From Telluria beijingensis (lineage in GTDB: Bacteria; Pseudomonadota; Gammaproteobacteria; Burkholderiales; Burkholderiaceae_D): a stretch of DNA of 32,403 nucleotides. This document shows, in pieces, positions 1-8,601 of this stretch. Each line of letters starts with the position of its first letter. Position 1 is the first letter of the stretch. Location of the stretch: NCBI RefSeq assembly GCF_030770395.1, contig NZ_CP132480.1, forward strand, positions 5,796,307 to 5,828,709, given 5' to 3'. The notes under the pieces were generated by a model. That model did not search any database. It saw only the letters and a list, made by a program, of their open reading frames with translations, and was not told where the DNA came from. The position numbers were made by a program, and so were the translations under genes.

Positions 1-325
1 GGTGGCGGCGATGACCGACATGATGCTGACCGGACGCGTGCTGTCGGCCGCCGAAGGCCACCAGCTCGGCGTCACCCAGTATCTGGTGGGCGAGGAAGAA
101 GGGCTGGCGCAGGCGCTGCAGCTGGCCGAGCGCATCGCCGGCAATGCACCGATGACCAGCTTCGGCGTCATGCACGTGCTGCCGCGCATCGCCGACCAGT
201 CGATCCAGGACGGGATGATGACCGAGGCCCTGATGGCGGCGGTCGCGGCCAGCGATCCGGATACCCGTGACCGGCTGGCAGCCTTCCTCGATGCCAAGGC
301 GGGCAAGGTGCGCTCGAACGGCTGA
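1..325 (+). CDS. Enoyl-CoA hydratase/isomerase (crotonase) family protein, C-terminal part
   Basis: The left window edge cuts this gene; only about 107 C-terminal residues are present, so the GTG at position 2 is not a credible start. The visible part carries the usual end of a crotonase fold: a glycine after a hydrophobic helix (HQLGVTQYLV), a helix with LAERIAGNAP, and a C-terminal helix rich in aspartate and alanine ending in DRLAAFLDAKAGK. Crotonases hydrate or cleave acyl-CoA thioesters. The catalytic glutamates lie upstream of the window, so the substrate cannot be read. The gene ends 40 bp before an exported hydrolase and is followed by pobA, so a role in hydroxycinnamoyl-CoA (feruloyl- or p-coumaroyl-CoA) side-chain shortening is plausible, but this is inferred from neighbours only. 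Confidence 0.75.
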   Translation, partial: VAAMTDMMLTGRVLSAAEGHQLGVTQYLVGEEEGLAQALQLAERIAGNAPMTSFGVMHVLPRIADQSIQDGMMTEALMAAVAASDPDTRDRLAAFLDAKAGKVRSNG

Positions 326-365
326 ATTCTTCCGACGCTTTGTTAAAACCACAATGAGAGACACG

Positions 366-2596
<2,231 letters not shown>

Positions 2597-2602
2597 TGGG
2601 TC

Positions 2603-2633
2603 GCCGGCGACGCGGTCTTTAATCGTCGCCGGC
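2603..2633. terminator. Bidirectional intrinsic-terminator-like hairpin between convergent genes
   Basis: Perfect 10-bp stem GCCGGCGACG (2603-2612) with CGTCGCCGGC (2624-2633) and an 11-nt loop containing TTTAAT. It lies just after the pobA stop and overlaps the last codons of the convergent HDOD gene, whose TAA stop (2621-2619) falls in the loop. There is no long T-run, so efficiency is uncertain. Confidence 0.5.
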
Positions 2634-3590
2634 CAACTGATCGTATATCTGCCTGGCTTCGTGTGGCAGCGCCTGTGCCGCGCGCACGAATACCGGCTGG
2701 CCGCCGCTGGCGAGCATGTGCAGCTTGGCCAGGCGGTCGGCATCGCCCAGCGCCAGCGGCAGCGCCACGGCCTCGGGATCGCCCAGCCGCGCCAGCGCGT
2801 GGCCGATCGCCGGCGGCAGTTCCCACTGGCCGGCGATGGCCCCCGAGACGAGGCGCGCGGCCTGCACCAGGCGCGCGCCGAAGGCGTCGCTGTCGGGCAT
2901 GCCGCCCGCCGGCACCAGTTGCTCGATGACGCGGAACGCCACCACCAGCCCAACGTTGTGCATCAGTCCTGCAAGATAGGCCTCGAAGGGATCGGCGCCG
3001 TGGCGCGGCGCCAGCAGGCCGGCGGCCTGCGCGCACAGTTCGGACTGGCGCCACAGCGGCGGCGCCACCAGCCGCGCCAGCGGGCCGGCCTGCTGGCTGA
3101 TGATGGGGCGGAAGGCGACCCGGGCCAGCAGCATGCGCAGGCCATTCTGGCCGAGCAGCAGCACGGCGCCTTCCAGGTTGCGGATCGGGGACGCGGGCTG
3201 GTAGTACGGGCTGTTCACCTCGCGGATTACCTCGGCCACCAGCACCGGGTCCTGCGCCACCTGCCGCGCCAGGTCGCCGGCGCCGCTATCCTGCGCGCGC
3301 AGGCTGCGCAGCAGTTGCGGGATCACGGCCGGGACCCGCGGCACCAGGGCCGCCGCGTCCTGCGGGTCGTGCGCCAGGCGCGCCAGTTCGTCGAGGATCG
3401 GGCCGTCGGCGGCGGGCAGGCCGGTGACGTGCGGGGCGATCAGCCAGTGGAAGAAGGCGAGGTCGAGGTCCGGGCAGGGAGGTTCAATGACTTCTTCCGC
3501 CGCGGGTGGATGGGCCTGGGGCGCGGTAGCGGTAACAGAGGGATCGAGCGCCTCGCGCGCGCCGAACAGCCGTGCGAACCAGCGCTTCAT
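2619..3590 (-). CDS. HDOD domain-containing protein
   Basis: Protein of 323 residues from the ATG at 3590 (MKRWFARLFGA). The frame is open for 26 more codons upstream, but those residues look non-coding and no clear ribosome site decides the start. The N-terminal 50 residues are a low-complexity linker (Ala/Pro/Glu). The HDOD domain follows: LLRSLRAQDSGAGDLARQVA, then DPVLVAEVIREVNSPYY, then NLEGAVLLLGQNGLRMLLARVAF, and a helical second half with YLAGLMHNVGLVVAF. HDOD domains are non-enzymatic relatives of HD phosphohydrolases and are usually linked to signalling and motility, often near cyclic di-GMP genes as here, with the cyclase/phosphodiesterase operon 1 kb upstream on the same strand. 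The specific role is unknown. Confidence 0.88.
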   Translation of the reverse strand: MKRWFARLFGAREALDPSVTATAPQAHPPAAEEVIEPPCPDLDLAFFHWLIAPHVTGLPAADGPILDELARLAHDPQDAAALVPRVPAVIPQLLRSLRAQDSGAGDLARQVAQDPVLVAEVIREVNSPYYQPASPIRNLEGAVLLLGQNGLRMLLARVAFRPIISQQAGPLARLVAPPLWRQSELCAQAAGLLAPRHGADPFEAYLAGLMHNVGLVVAFRVIEQLVPAGGMPDSDAFGARLVQAARLVSGAIAGQWELPPAIGHALARLGDPEAVALPLALGDADRLAKLHMLASGGQPVFVRAAQALPHEARQIYDQLAGDD

Positions 3591-3687
3591 GGGCAGGCGG
3601 GAAGGAAAGAGAGTGCGGAAAGCAAGGGCATGAAGCAATTCTACCCTGCGCACAGGCCAGGCAGGCACGCACGAATGCTAATGTGCG

Positions 3688-3797
3688 CACCGTCGTTCCC
3701 GCGGAGGCGGCAACCCAAGTCGCAAGCGCTGCCACTGCTTCCAATGCAGCGGCGGTGCGAAGAAACTTGGGTTCCCGCCTTCGCGGGAACGACGGTG
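3688..3797. repeat. Inverted-repeat element (REP doublet / MITE-like), copy 1
   Basis: Two 30-bp arms, 3691-3720 and 3765-3794, are inverted copies with two mismatches, and the symmetry extends by CAC/GTG to 3688 and 3797. The core is 104 bp with a 44-bp centre. Each arm is itself a small hairpin (TTCCCGCG..AGGCGG type). It lies just beyond the 3' end of the first small lipoprotein gene. A second copy of the same family and the same 104-bp length is at 13954-14057. Confidence 0.9.
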
Positions 3798-3804
3798 CGG
3801 TGGC

Positions 3805-4065
3805 TTACTGGCCGTTGTTCGAACCAGTCGTGGTGTGACCGGTATTGGTCGGGGTGCTGGCGCTGCCAGTGGCATTGGCCGGGCCGGTGTTCTGCGCGTC
3901 GTTCGGGTTGAGGCCCATCTGCGCGTCGACGGTCGGGTTGCCGGTCGAGCCGGCGGCGGTGGCGCCCATCGACGACGAGCCGCTGGTGGTGTCGGTGGTG
4001 TTACAGGCAGCCAGGGCGAACGCCATCATGCCGCCCAGCACTACAGTGTAGAGCTTCTTCATCAT
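3805..4065 (-). CDS. Small Ser/Thr/Asn/Gly-rich lipoprotein (paralogue 1)
   Basis: Protein of 86 residues (85 if the second ATG at 4062 is used; GAGGAG lies 4 nt before the first and 7 nt before the second, so the second is better spaced). The N-terminus MMKKLYTVVLGGMMAFALAAC is a lipoprotein signal peptide with an LAAC lipobox at Cys21. The mature part is low-complexity and probably disordered (NTTDTTSGSSS, then Asn/Thr/Gly-rich to the end). No aspartate follows the lipidated cysteine at +2 (it is Asn), so outer-membrane sorting is expected. The next gene upstream on the strand (4190-4453) starts its mature part with the same CNTTDTT, so the two are paralogues. Function is unknown. Confidence 0.85.
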   Translation of the reverse strand: MMKKLYTVVLGGMMAFALAACNTTDTTSGSSSMGATAAGSTGNPTVDAQMGLNPNDAQNTGPANATGSASTPTNTGHTTTGSNNGQ

Positions 4066-4110
4066 GTTTCTCCTCGATTGTGGGGTGGGCTCATCATGCG
4101 AGCCCGGCCG

Positions 4111-4150
4111 GACACGTGAAATAGGAAGAACTCGTCAATACCTGTAGGAG
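4111..4150 (-). promoter_or_regulatory. Upstream element of lipoprotein paralogue 1
   Basis: Read on the minus strand this contains CTCCTACAG, then about 12 bases, then TTCTTCCTAT, ending 56 bp before the start codon. The same two blocks at the same spacing precede the second lipoprotein gene (4501-4540). The blocks do not resemble a standard -35/-10 pair, although TTGAC occurs between them in this copy. It is probably a promoter or activator site of an alternative system; the assignment is by phylogenetic-footprint logic only. Confidence 0.5.
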
Positions 4151-4180
4151 GTGGCCGACATACTCATCGGCCTTCCTCCT
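4146..4180. other. Hairpin between the two lipoprotein genes
   Basis: A6-bp outer stem (AGGAGG with CCTCCT) and a 6-bp inner stem (GGCCGA with TCGGCC) are separated by a small asymmetric bulge, with an 8-nt loop at 4159-4166. On the plus strand it is followed by TTTT, but no plus-strand gene ends here; on the minus strand it lies 10 bp beyond the stop of the second lipoprotein gene and has no T-run. It may act as an mRNA 3' end or boundary. Confidence 0.4.
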
Positions 4181-4189
4181 TTTGCGGGA

Positions 4190-4453
4190 TTAGCGGCTGA
4201 CCGGCATGTCGGTCGTCGGTTCGTTATTGCTGGTGGTGCCCGATGCGGCATTCACGCCGCTGGCGCCGTTCGCGCCGGAATTCCAGCTCGAGGTGCCGCC
4301 GGTGGTACTGGGCGTCTGCACGCCGCTGCCGATGGTCGAACCGGTGGCGCTCGAACCGCTCATCGTGTCGGTGGTGGTGTCGGTGGTGTTGCAGGCGGCC
4401 AGGCCGAAAGCCATCATGGCGGCGAGAACTGCGCTGTGAACGGTGCGTTTCAT
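4190..4453 (-). CDS. Small Ser/Thr/Gly-rich lipoprotein (paralogue 2)
   Basis: Protein of 87 residues starting at the ATG at 4453, 7 nt after a GAGGAG ribosome site. The signal peptide MKRTVHSAVLAAMMAFGLAAC ends in an LAAC lipobox at Cys21. The mature chain CNTTDTTTDTMSGSS is followed by a Ser/Gly/Thr/Asn-rich tail with no recognisable fold. It closely resembles the lipoprotein encoded at 3805-4065 in the signal peptide, in the first mature residues, in length and in composition, and both genes carry the same upstream block. They are transcribed separately, to judge from the hairpin and the second copy of the upstream element between them. Function is unknown; small lipoproteins of this style are often envelope-stress or stationary-phase products, which is only an analogy. 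Confidence 0.85.
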   Translation of the reverse strand: MKRTVHSAVLAAMMAFGLAACNTTDTTTDTMSGSSATGSTIGSGVQTPSTTGGTSSWNSGANGASGVNAASGTTSNNEPTTDMPVSR

Positions 4454-4500
4454 GGTCTGCTCCTCGGTTTGTGTATGTCTCCATCTTCGTCGCCAGCGCC

Positions 4501-4540
4501 GAGCACGAGAATAGGAACAATTCCGTTACCGCTGTAGGAG
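4501..4540 (-). promoter_or_regulatory. Upstream element of lipoprotein paralogue 2
   Basis: On the minus strand it reads CTCCTACAG, spacer, TTGTTCCTAT, ending 58 bp before the start codon. It aligns without gaps to 4111-4150: 9 of 10 bases match in each of the two end blocks while the middle and the flanks are poorly conserved. Such a pattern is expected for a two-part promoter or a dyad of protein contacts. Confidence 0.5.
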
Positions 4541-4557
4541 CACTTCCCTGAAACGCG

Positions 4558-6324
4558 TCAGCCCGCCACCGTTTCCCTGGCATGCAGCCAGTCGAGCAAC
4601 TCGTCGGCAGGCAGTGGCCGGCTGAAGAAATACCCCTGCACCTTGTCGCAGCGCTGGGCCCGGACCACGTCGAGCTGCGACCGGGTCTCGATGCCCTCGG
4701 CCACGGTCTTCATGCCCAGGCTTTGCGCGACCTTGACAGTGGCTTCGATCAAGACCCGGTGGTGGGGGCTGGTATCGGCCTGGCACACGAAGGAGCGGTC
4801 GATCTTGACCGTGTCCACCGGCAGCAGGTGCAGGCTCGAGAGCGAGGAGTATCCAGTGCCGAAATCGTCCAGCGCAAGCTGGATGCCCAGCGCCTTCAGG
4901 CCGTGCAGCCGCGCCTGGATGTCCTGGTCCTGGGCAGCCAGGCTCTCGGTGACTTCGAGCTGCAGGCAGGCCGGCGGCATGCCGCTGTCGTCCAGCACGC
5001 CTTCGACGACGTCGATCCAGCCGGCCTGGCCGAGCTGGGCGCGCGACAGGTTGACCGCCATCAGGCGCGGCGCGCGCGGTCCCAGGCGCCGGCGCCAGTC
5101 GACGAAGTCGCGGCAGGCGCGCGCCAGCACGAAGTCGCCTACCGCCCCGATCAGGCCGCACTCCTCGGCCACCTGGATGAATTCGCCCGGCGGCACGATG
5201 CCGCGCTGCGGATGGCGCCAGCGTACCAGCGCCTCGACCCCGGCCGCGTGGTCGACGCCAACGTCCGGCAACAAGCCCACCACCGGCTGGTACACCACGA
5301 ACAGCTGTTCCTCGACCAGGGCCTGGCGTAGCTCGGCCTCGATGCCGGCGCGGCGTGCGGCGCGCTCGCGCATGGCCGGCTCGAACACCACGCAGCGGTT
5401 GCCGCCGGCGCGCTTGGCCTCGACCATGGCGATGCTGGCGTCGTGCAGCACGTCGTCCGGGTCGTGCTGGCCGAGGGCAGCGACGTCCTGCCCCCAGGCG
5501 AGGCCCATGCTGGCGCCGCACACGATCTCGTGGCCGCCGATCGTGTAGGGACGCGCGACCGCGTCCAGCAGGCGCAGCGCGACCCGTTCGGCGTCGGCGC
5601 GCGAGCGCATGCCGTCCAGGATCACGACGAATTCGTCGGCGCCGATGCGCGCGGCCAGTTGGCCGCTGCGCGCGCCCGCCTCGATCAGGCTGGTGGGCGG
5701 GCGCAGGGCGCCACGCAGTCGGTCGGCCAGGTGCAGCAGCAGCTGGTCGCCGCCGGCCTGGCCCAGGCTGTCGTTGAGCTGGCGGAAGCGGTCGCAGTTC
5801 AGGGTCAGCACGGCGTAATCATGGGCCGCCGCCGGTTGCGCCAGCAGCCGCAGCAACTCGTCGCGCACCGCTTCGCGGTTCGGCATCCGGGTCAGGGCGT
5901 CGGTGCGCGCAGCATTGCGCAGGCGCCGCGACAGGGTCTCCTGCTCGCGCTGGACCTCGAAGGTGGCGTCGGCCAGGGTCGCCATCAGGCGCTCGGGGTC
6001 GAGCTTCATGAGGTTGAGCGACAGCACCTGCAGCATGCCGCTGGCCGGATGGTGCACGCCTACCGGCAACCGCAGCCCTTCGCAGATCATGCCGGACGGC
6101 TCGATGAAGGCTGCCACCATGGCGGGCAGTTGCGGCGCGACCGGCGCCAGCACCTCGAACAGGTTGTCCAGGCCGTGGCTAGTGGCGAGCGGCATCAGCA
6201 GGCTGGAGGCCATCGGGTTGAGCATCTCCACCGCGCCATCCAGGCCAGTCTGGGCCAGGCCGATCGGGGCGCGGTACAGGAACTGCATCAGCGCTTCCTG
6301 GGCGTCGCCTGTTTCATGCTGCAT
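4558..6324 (-). CDS. PAS-like / degenerate GGDEF / EAL protein, probable cyclic di-GMP phosphodiesterase
   Basis: Protein of 588 residues from the ATG at 6324, which is 7 nt after AGGAG; the in-frame ATG at 6330 is too close to that site. Domain order (numbered from 6330): an N-terminal sensory domain at 10-125 shared with the cyclase encoded just upstream (EALMQFLYRAPIGLAQ), a GGDEF-like domain at 140-320 and an EAL domain at 330-585. The GGDEF signature reads GADEF (230-234), so cyclase activity is doubtful. The EAL domain keeps EAL (366-368), NLS, EVTES, DDFGTG (488-493), KID and EGIE, the residues needed for metal binding and hydrolysis. Its start lies inside the cyclase gene (overlap of 11 bp), so the two are coupled. 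It should hydrolyse cyclic di-GMP at the cytoplasmic face; no membrane segment is visible. The degenerate GADEF domain may bind GTP as a regulator, as in some composite proteins. Confidence 0.92.
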   Translation of the reverse strand: MQHETGDAQEALMQFLYRAPIGLAQTGLDGAVEMLNPMASSLLMPLATSHGLDNLFEVLAPVAPQLPAMVAAFIEPSGMICEGLRLPVGVHHPASGMLQVLSLNLMKLDPERLMATLADATFEVQREQETLSRRLRNAARTDALTRMPNREAVRDELLRLLAQPAAAHDYAVLTLNCDRFRQLNDSLGQAGGDQLLLHLADRLRGALRPPTSLIEAGARSGQLAARIGADEFVVILDGMRSRADAERVALRLLDAVARPYTIGGHEIVCGASMGLAWGQDVAALGQHDPDDVLHDASIAMVEAKRAGGNRCVVFEPAMRERAARRAGIEAELRQALVEEQLFVVYQPVVGLLPDVGVDHAAGVEALVRWRHPQRGIVPPGEFIQVAEECGLIGAVGDFVLARACRDFVDWRRRLGPRAPRLMAVNLSRAQLGQAGWIDVVEGVLDDSGMPPACLQLEVTESLAAQDQDIQARLHGLKALGIQLALDDFGTGYSSLSSLHLLPVDTVKIDRSFVCQADTSPHHRVLIEATVKVAQSLGMKTVAEGIETRSQLDVVRAQRCDKVQGYFFSRPLPADELLDWLHARETVAG

Positions 6325-7660
6325 CGGCATTCTCCTGCTGTCGCCCGGCGTGGGCGTCTAGTTCGGAGCGCCAATGGTCGACCCGGTTGCGGCCGGCGCG
6401 CTTGGCGGCATATAGCGCGCGGTCGGCCTGGGCCAGCAGCCGGTCGATGCCGCCGTCGCCATCATGGGCAATCGCGATCCCGGTGCTGACCGTGTAATGC
6501 ACCGGCTGCCCGGCCAGCATGACGGGGTGGGCCGCCACGCTGGCGCGCAGGCGCTCGGCCACCGGCAGCGCGCGCGCCAGGTCGGTCGAGGGCAGCAGCA
6601 CGGCGAATTCCTCGCCGCCGATGCGCGCAATGACGTCGACCTCGCGGAAGCTCTCGCCGAGCACGCCCGCCAGGTGGCGCAGGACGACGTCGCCCCCAGG
6701 ATGGCCATGGCGGTCATTGATGGCCTTGAAGTGGTCGGCGTCGATCACCAGCAGGGCGGTCGGGCGTGGCGCGATGCTGCTGCGGCCCAGTTCGCGCTCG
6801 GCCGCCTCGAACAGGGCGCGCCGGTTGGCCAGGCCGGTCAGGTGGTCGCGCACGGCGTCGTCGTGGCGCCGCTCGGCCAGGCCGTACTGGTCGCCGATGT
6901 CGCGCAGGATCAGGCAATAGGCGGCGCCGCCGCTCTCGCCGGGCAGCGGCTCGCGGTCAGGCAGCGGCGCGATGAGGGCGCTGCCCCAGTACATACTGCC
7001 GTCGGCGCGGCAGCGCCGCCCTTCGTCGAGCGACCAGCCATTGGCGTCCGCCTCACGCAGGCGGTCGTGGCGGTGCTCGAGCGTCATCGCATCCGGCGGG
7101 TAGAACGCCGTGTAGGGCTGGCCGACGATGTCCGGGCCGAAGCCGGTCACGCGTCCGATGCTCGGATTCCAGTCGCTCACACGCCCGTGCAGGTCGAGGC
7201 TCACCAGCGCATAGTCCTTGACCCCGGCCAGGATGGCGTTCAGCCAGGCGTCGTTCTGGCGCAGACGACGCTCGCGCCGCACCTGCTCGGTGATATCGCC
7301 GATGACCGCCATCATGCGGCCGGGGTCGAGCTTGAGCAGCGTGAGCGCGAGAATCTGCGGCACCCGCTTGCCGTCCTGGCCTGCGCTCAGGTACACATGC
7401 AGGCCGTCGCAGACCTTGCCGGACGGCTCGGCATGGTGGGCGACAAGGTTGCGCAATTCGGGCGCGACACCTTCGAGCGCCACGAACAGGTTGTCCAGGC
7501 CCCCATTGCGCGATAGGGGCATGAGCAACTGGGCCGCGACCGGGTTCATCATGGCGACCTCGCCATGGATGTCGGCCTGCACCAGGCCGATCGGCGCCAG
7601 GTACAGGAACTGCATCAGCGCCTCGTGCTCGGCGCCGAGCTGGGCCAGGTCGAGGGTCAC
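6314..7660 (-). CDS. PAS-PAS-GGDEF diguanylate cyclase
   Basis: Protein of 448 residues. The start is the GTG at 7660, which overlaps the stop of the PYP-like gene (GTGA), indicating translational coupling; no separate ribosome site is seen. Domain order: an N-terminal sensory domain at 10-125 closely matching that of the phosphodiesterase downstream (EALMQFLYLAPIGLVQ, GLDNLF, VAPEL, EPSGKVCDGL, LKLDPGRMMAV), a PAS domain at about 135-255 (NAILAGVKDYALVSLD, WNPSIGRVTGF), and a GGDEF domain at 270-435. The active site GGEEF (348-352) is intact, and RxxD (339-342) sits exactly five residues before it, the position of the inhibitory site for product feedback. It should make cyclic di-GMP from two GTP. 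No transmembrane segment is visible, so it is probably cytosolic and takes its input from the PAS domains. Confidence 0.93.
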   Translation of the reverse strand: MTLDLAQLGAEHEALMQFLYLAPIGLVQADIHGEVAMMNPVAAQLLMPLSRNGGLDNLFVALEGVAPELRNLVAHHAEPSGKVCDGLHVYLSAGQDGKRVPQILALTLLKLDPGRMMAVIGDITEQVRRERRLRQNDAWLNAILAGVKDYALVSLDLHGRVSDWNPSIGRVTGFGPDIVGQPYTAFYPPDAMTLEHRHDRLREADANGWSLDEGRRCRADGSMYWGSALIAPLPDREPLPGESGGAAYCLILRDIGDQYGLAERRHDDAVRDHLTGLANRRALFEAAERELGRSSIAPRPTALLVIDADHFKAINDRHGHPGGDVVLRHLAGVLGESFREVDVIARIGGEEFAVLLPSTDLARALPVAERLRASVAAHPVMLAGQPVHYTVSTGIAIAHDGDGGIDRLLAQADRALYAAKRAGRNRVDHWRSELDAHAGRQQENADAA

Positions 7661-8049
7661 CGCGGCTGGCGCTGGACCAGGACGTAGCGGGTGGCGGCGT
7701 CGGGCGCCGCCAGCAGCCGCAGGGCGACCTTGACCGGGCGCATGCGCAAGGTCAGCACGTAATCGATGGTGACGTCGAGCACGCTTCGCTCATCGTGGGC
7801 GTCTTCGAAGCGCTGGGCCACCATGAAATTGTTCATGCACGGCGCGACATTGGTGAACAGCGGCTGGCCCAGCACCCGCTGCGGCGACAGGCCGGCCGCC
7901 TGCGATTCGAAGGCGTTGTACTGCGTGACCTGGGTGTCGGCGCCGAAGCCGATCACGCCGAAGTCGAGCGTGTCGAGCTGTTCGGGCGTGCATTGTGCCA
8001 GGTGCGCGGCCAGGTCGGGAGCGTCGAACGCGATAGCGGTAGCGGTCAT
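7657..8049 (-). CDS. Photoactive yellow protein-like PAS protein
   Basis: Protein of 130 residues from the ATG at 8049, close to the 125 of Halorhodospira PYP. The frame stays open to ATGs at 8097 and 8142, but an intrinsic terminator occupies 8102-8131, so those starts are less likely. The chain follows PYP: LDTLDFGVIGFGADTQVTQY matches its FGAIQLDGDGNILQY, and FTNVAPC matches its FKDVAPC. With a constant offset of two residues, Cys71, Tyr44 and Glu48 correspond to the chromophore cysteine 69, Tyr42 and Glu46 of PYP; Thr50 and Arg52 are replaced by Ala52 and Leu54. The end (TIDYVLTLRMRPVKVAL) matches the last PYP strands with a two-residue insertion. In PYP the cysteine holds p-coumaric acid and the protein is a blue-light sensor. 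The gene leads an operon with a cyclase and a phosphodiesterase. Chromophore binding is unproven; it could be a non-photoactive PAS relative. Confidence 0.8.
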   Translation of the reverse strand: MTATAIAFDAPDLAAHLAQCTPEQLDTLDFGVIGFGADTQVTQYNAFESQAAGLSPQRVLGQPLFTNVAPCMNNFMVAQRFEDAHDERSVLDVTIDYVLTLRMRPVKVALRLLAAPDAATRYVLVQRQPR

Positions 8050-8074
8050 GGTGTCGAAAGCGGTAAGCTGTTGA

Positions 8075-8102
8075 GTATTAGAAATGGATGTTGGCATGTG
8101 AA
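8075..8102 (-). promoter_or_regulatory. Weak promoter candidate for the PYP-like operon
   Basis: On the minus strand TTCACA (8102-8097) is followed after 16 bp by TAATAC (8080-8075). The predicted start of transcription near 8068 would give a leader of about 20 nt before the ATG at 8049. The -10 match is poor, so this is only the best candidate in the short space left after the upstream terminator. Confidence 0.25.
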
Positions 8103-8131
8103 AAGGCGCGGTGTCAATTGTGCGCGCCTTT
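8102..8131 (-). terminator. Rho-independent terminator of the DUF1428 genes
   Basis: Perfect 9-bp stem AAAGGCGCG (8102-8110) with CGCGCCTTT (8123-8131) and a 12-nt loop. Read on the minus strand the stem ends in CGCGCCTTTTC, giving a short T-run, about 50 nt after the stop of the DUF1428 gene at 8180. It separates that gene from the PYP-like operon downstream. Confidence 0.7.
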
Positions 8132-8179
8132 CCATGTGACATTTTTTTATGCCGCGTGGCATTCCGGCACAGCAGGCGG

Positions 8180-8539
8180 TTACAGATCGACCAGGTTGTC
8201 GAATCCGCCGAAGAACATGCGCTTGCCGTCGAACGGGACGCCGCCCGGTTTCATCATGTCGGCCAGGCGCGGATCCTGCATGACTTTTTTGAGCACTGCG
8301 TCGCGGTGGCTGCGCGACTCGTAGACCGCCCAGGCCAGGATCACCGTTTCGCCGTCTTCCAGCTTGACGCTCTGCGGGAACGAGGTATGTTCGCCGGGCT
8401 TGACGTCGTCCGCGATCCACTCGCGGTATTCGAGCGCGCCATGCTCGCGCCAGACCTGGCCGGCGAGCGAGGCCTGGGCGCGGTATTCATCGAGTTTCGA
8501 GGTGGGGAGGGGAAGCACAAAACCGTCGCAATACGCCAT
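8180..8539 (-). CDS. DUF1428 family protein (copy 1)
   Basis: Protein of 119 residues, start ATG at 8539 with AGGAG 7 nt before it. The family is recognised from MAYCDGFVLPLPTSKLDEYR, EHGALEYREWIADDVKPG, TSFPQSVKLEDGETVILAW and the end MKPGGVPFDGKRMFFGGFD. DUF1428 (the YbaA group) is a small ferredoxin-like alpha/beta-barrel domain of the dimeric type; no enzymatic function is established. The gene directly upstream on the strand (8602-8961) is a paralogue of the same length, so this is a tandem duplication, followed by a good terminator. Cytosolic: no signal peptide. Confidence 0.92.
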   Translation of the reverse strand: MAYCDGFVLPLPTSKLDEYRAQASLAGQVWREHGALEYREWIADDVKPGEHTSFPQSVKLEDGETVILAWAVYESRSHRDAVLKKVMQDPRLADMMKPGGVPFDGKRMFFGGFDNLVDL

Positions 8540-8601
8540 GATGTTTCTCCTGAAGTGAGTGGTGCGCCTGTATTGACCGGAAAGCGGACGGACAAGTTTC
8601 T

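Noticed and set aside
8112..8117. Perfect TTGACA on the minus strand upstream of the PYP-like gene
   Set aside because: It lies in the loop of the terminator hairpin and has no -10 at 15-19 bp.
8050..8142. Longer N-terminus for the PYP-like protein (ATG at 8097 or 8142)
   Set aside because: The 8142 start would lie upstream of an intrinsic terminator, and the extra residues have no counterpart in PYP; the 8097 start remains possible but has no ribosome site.
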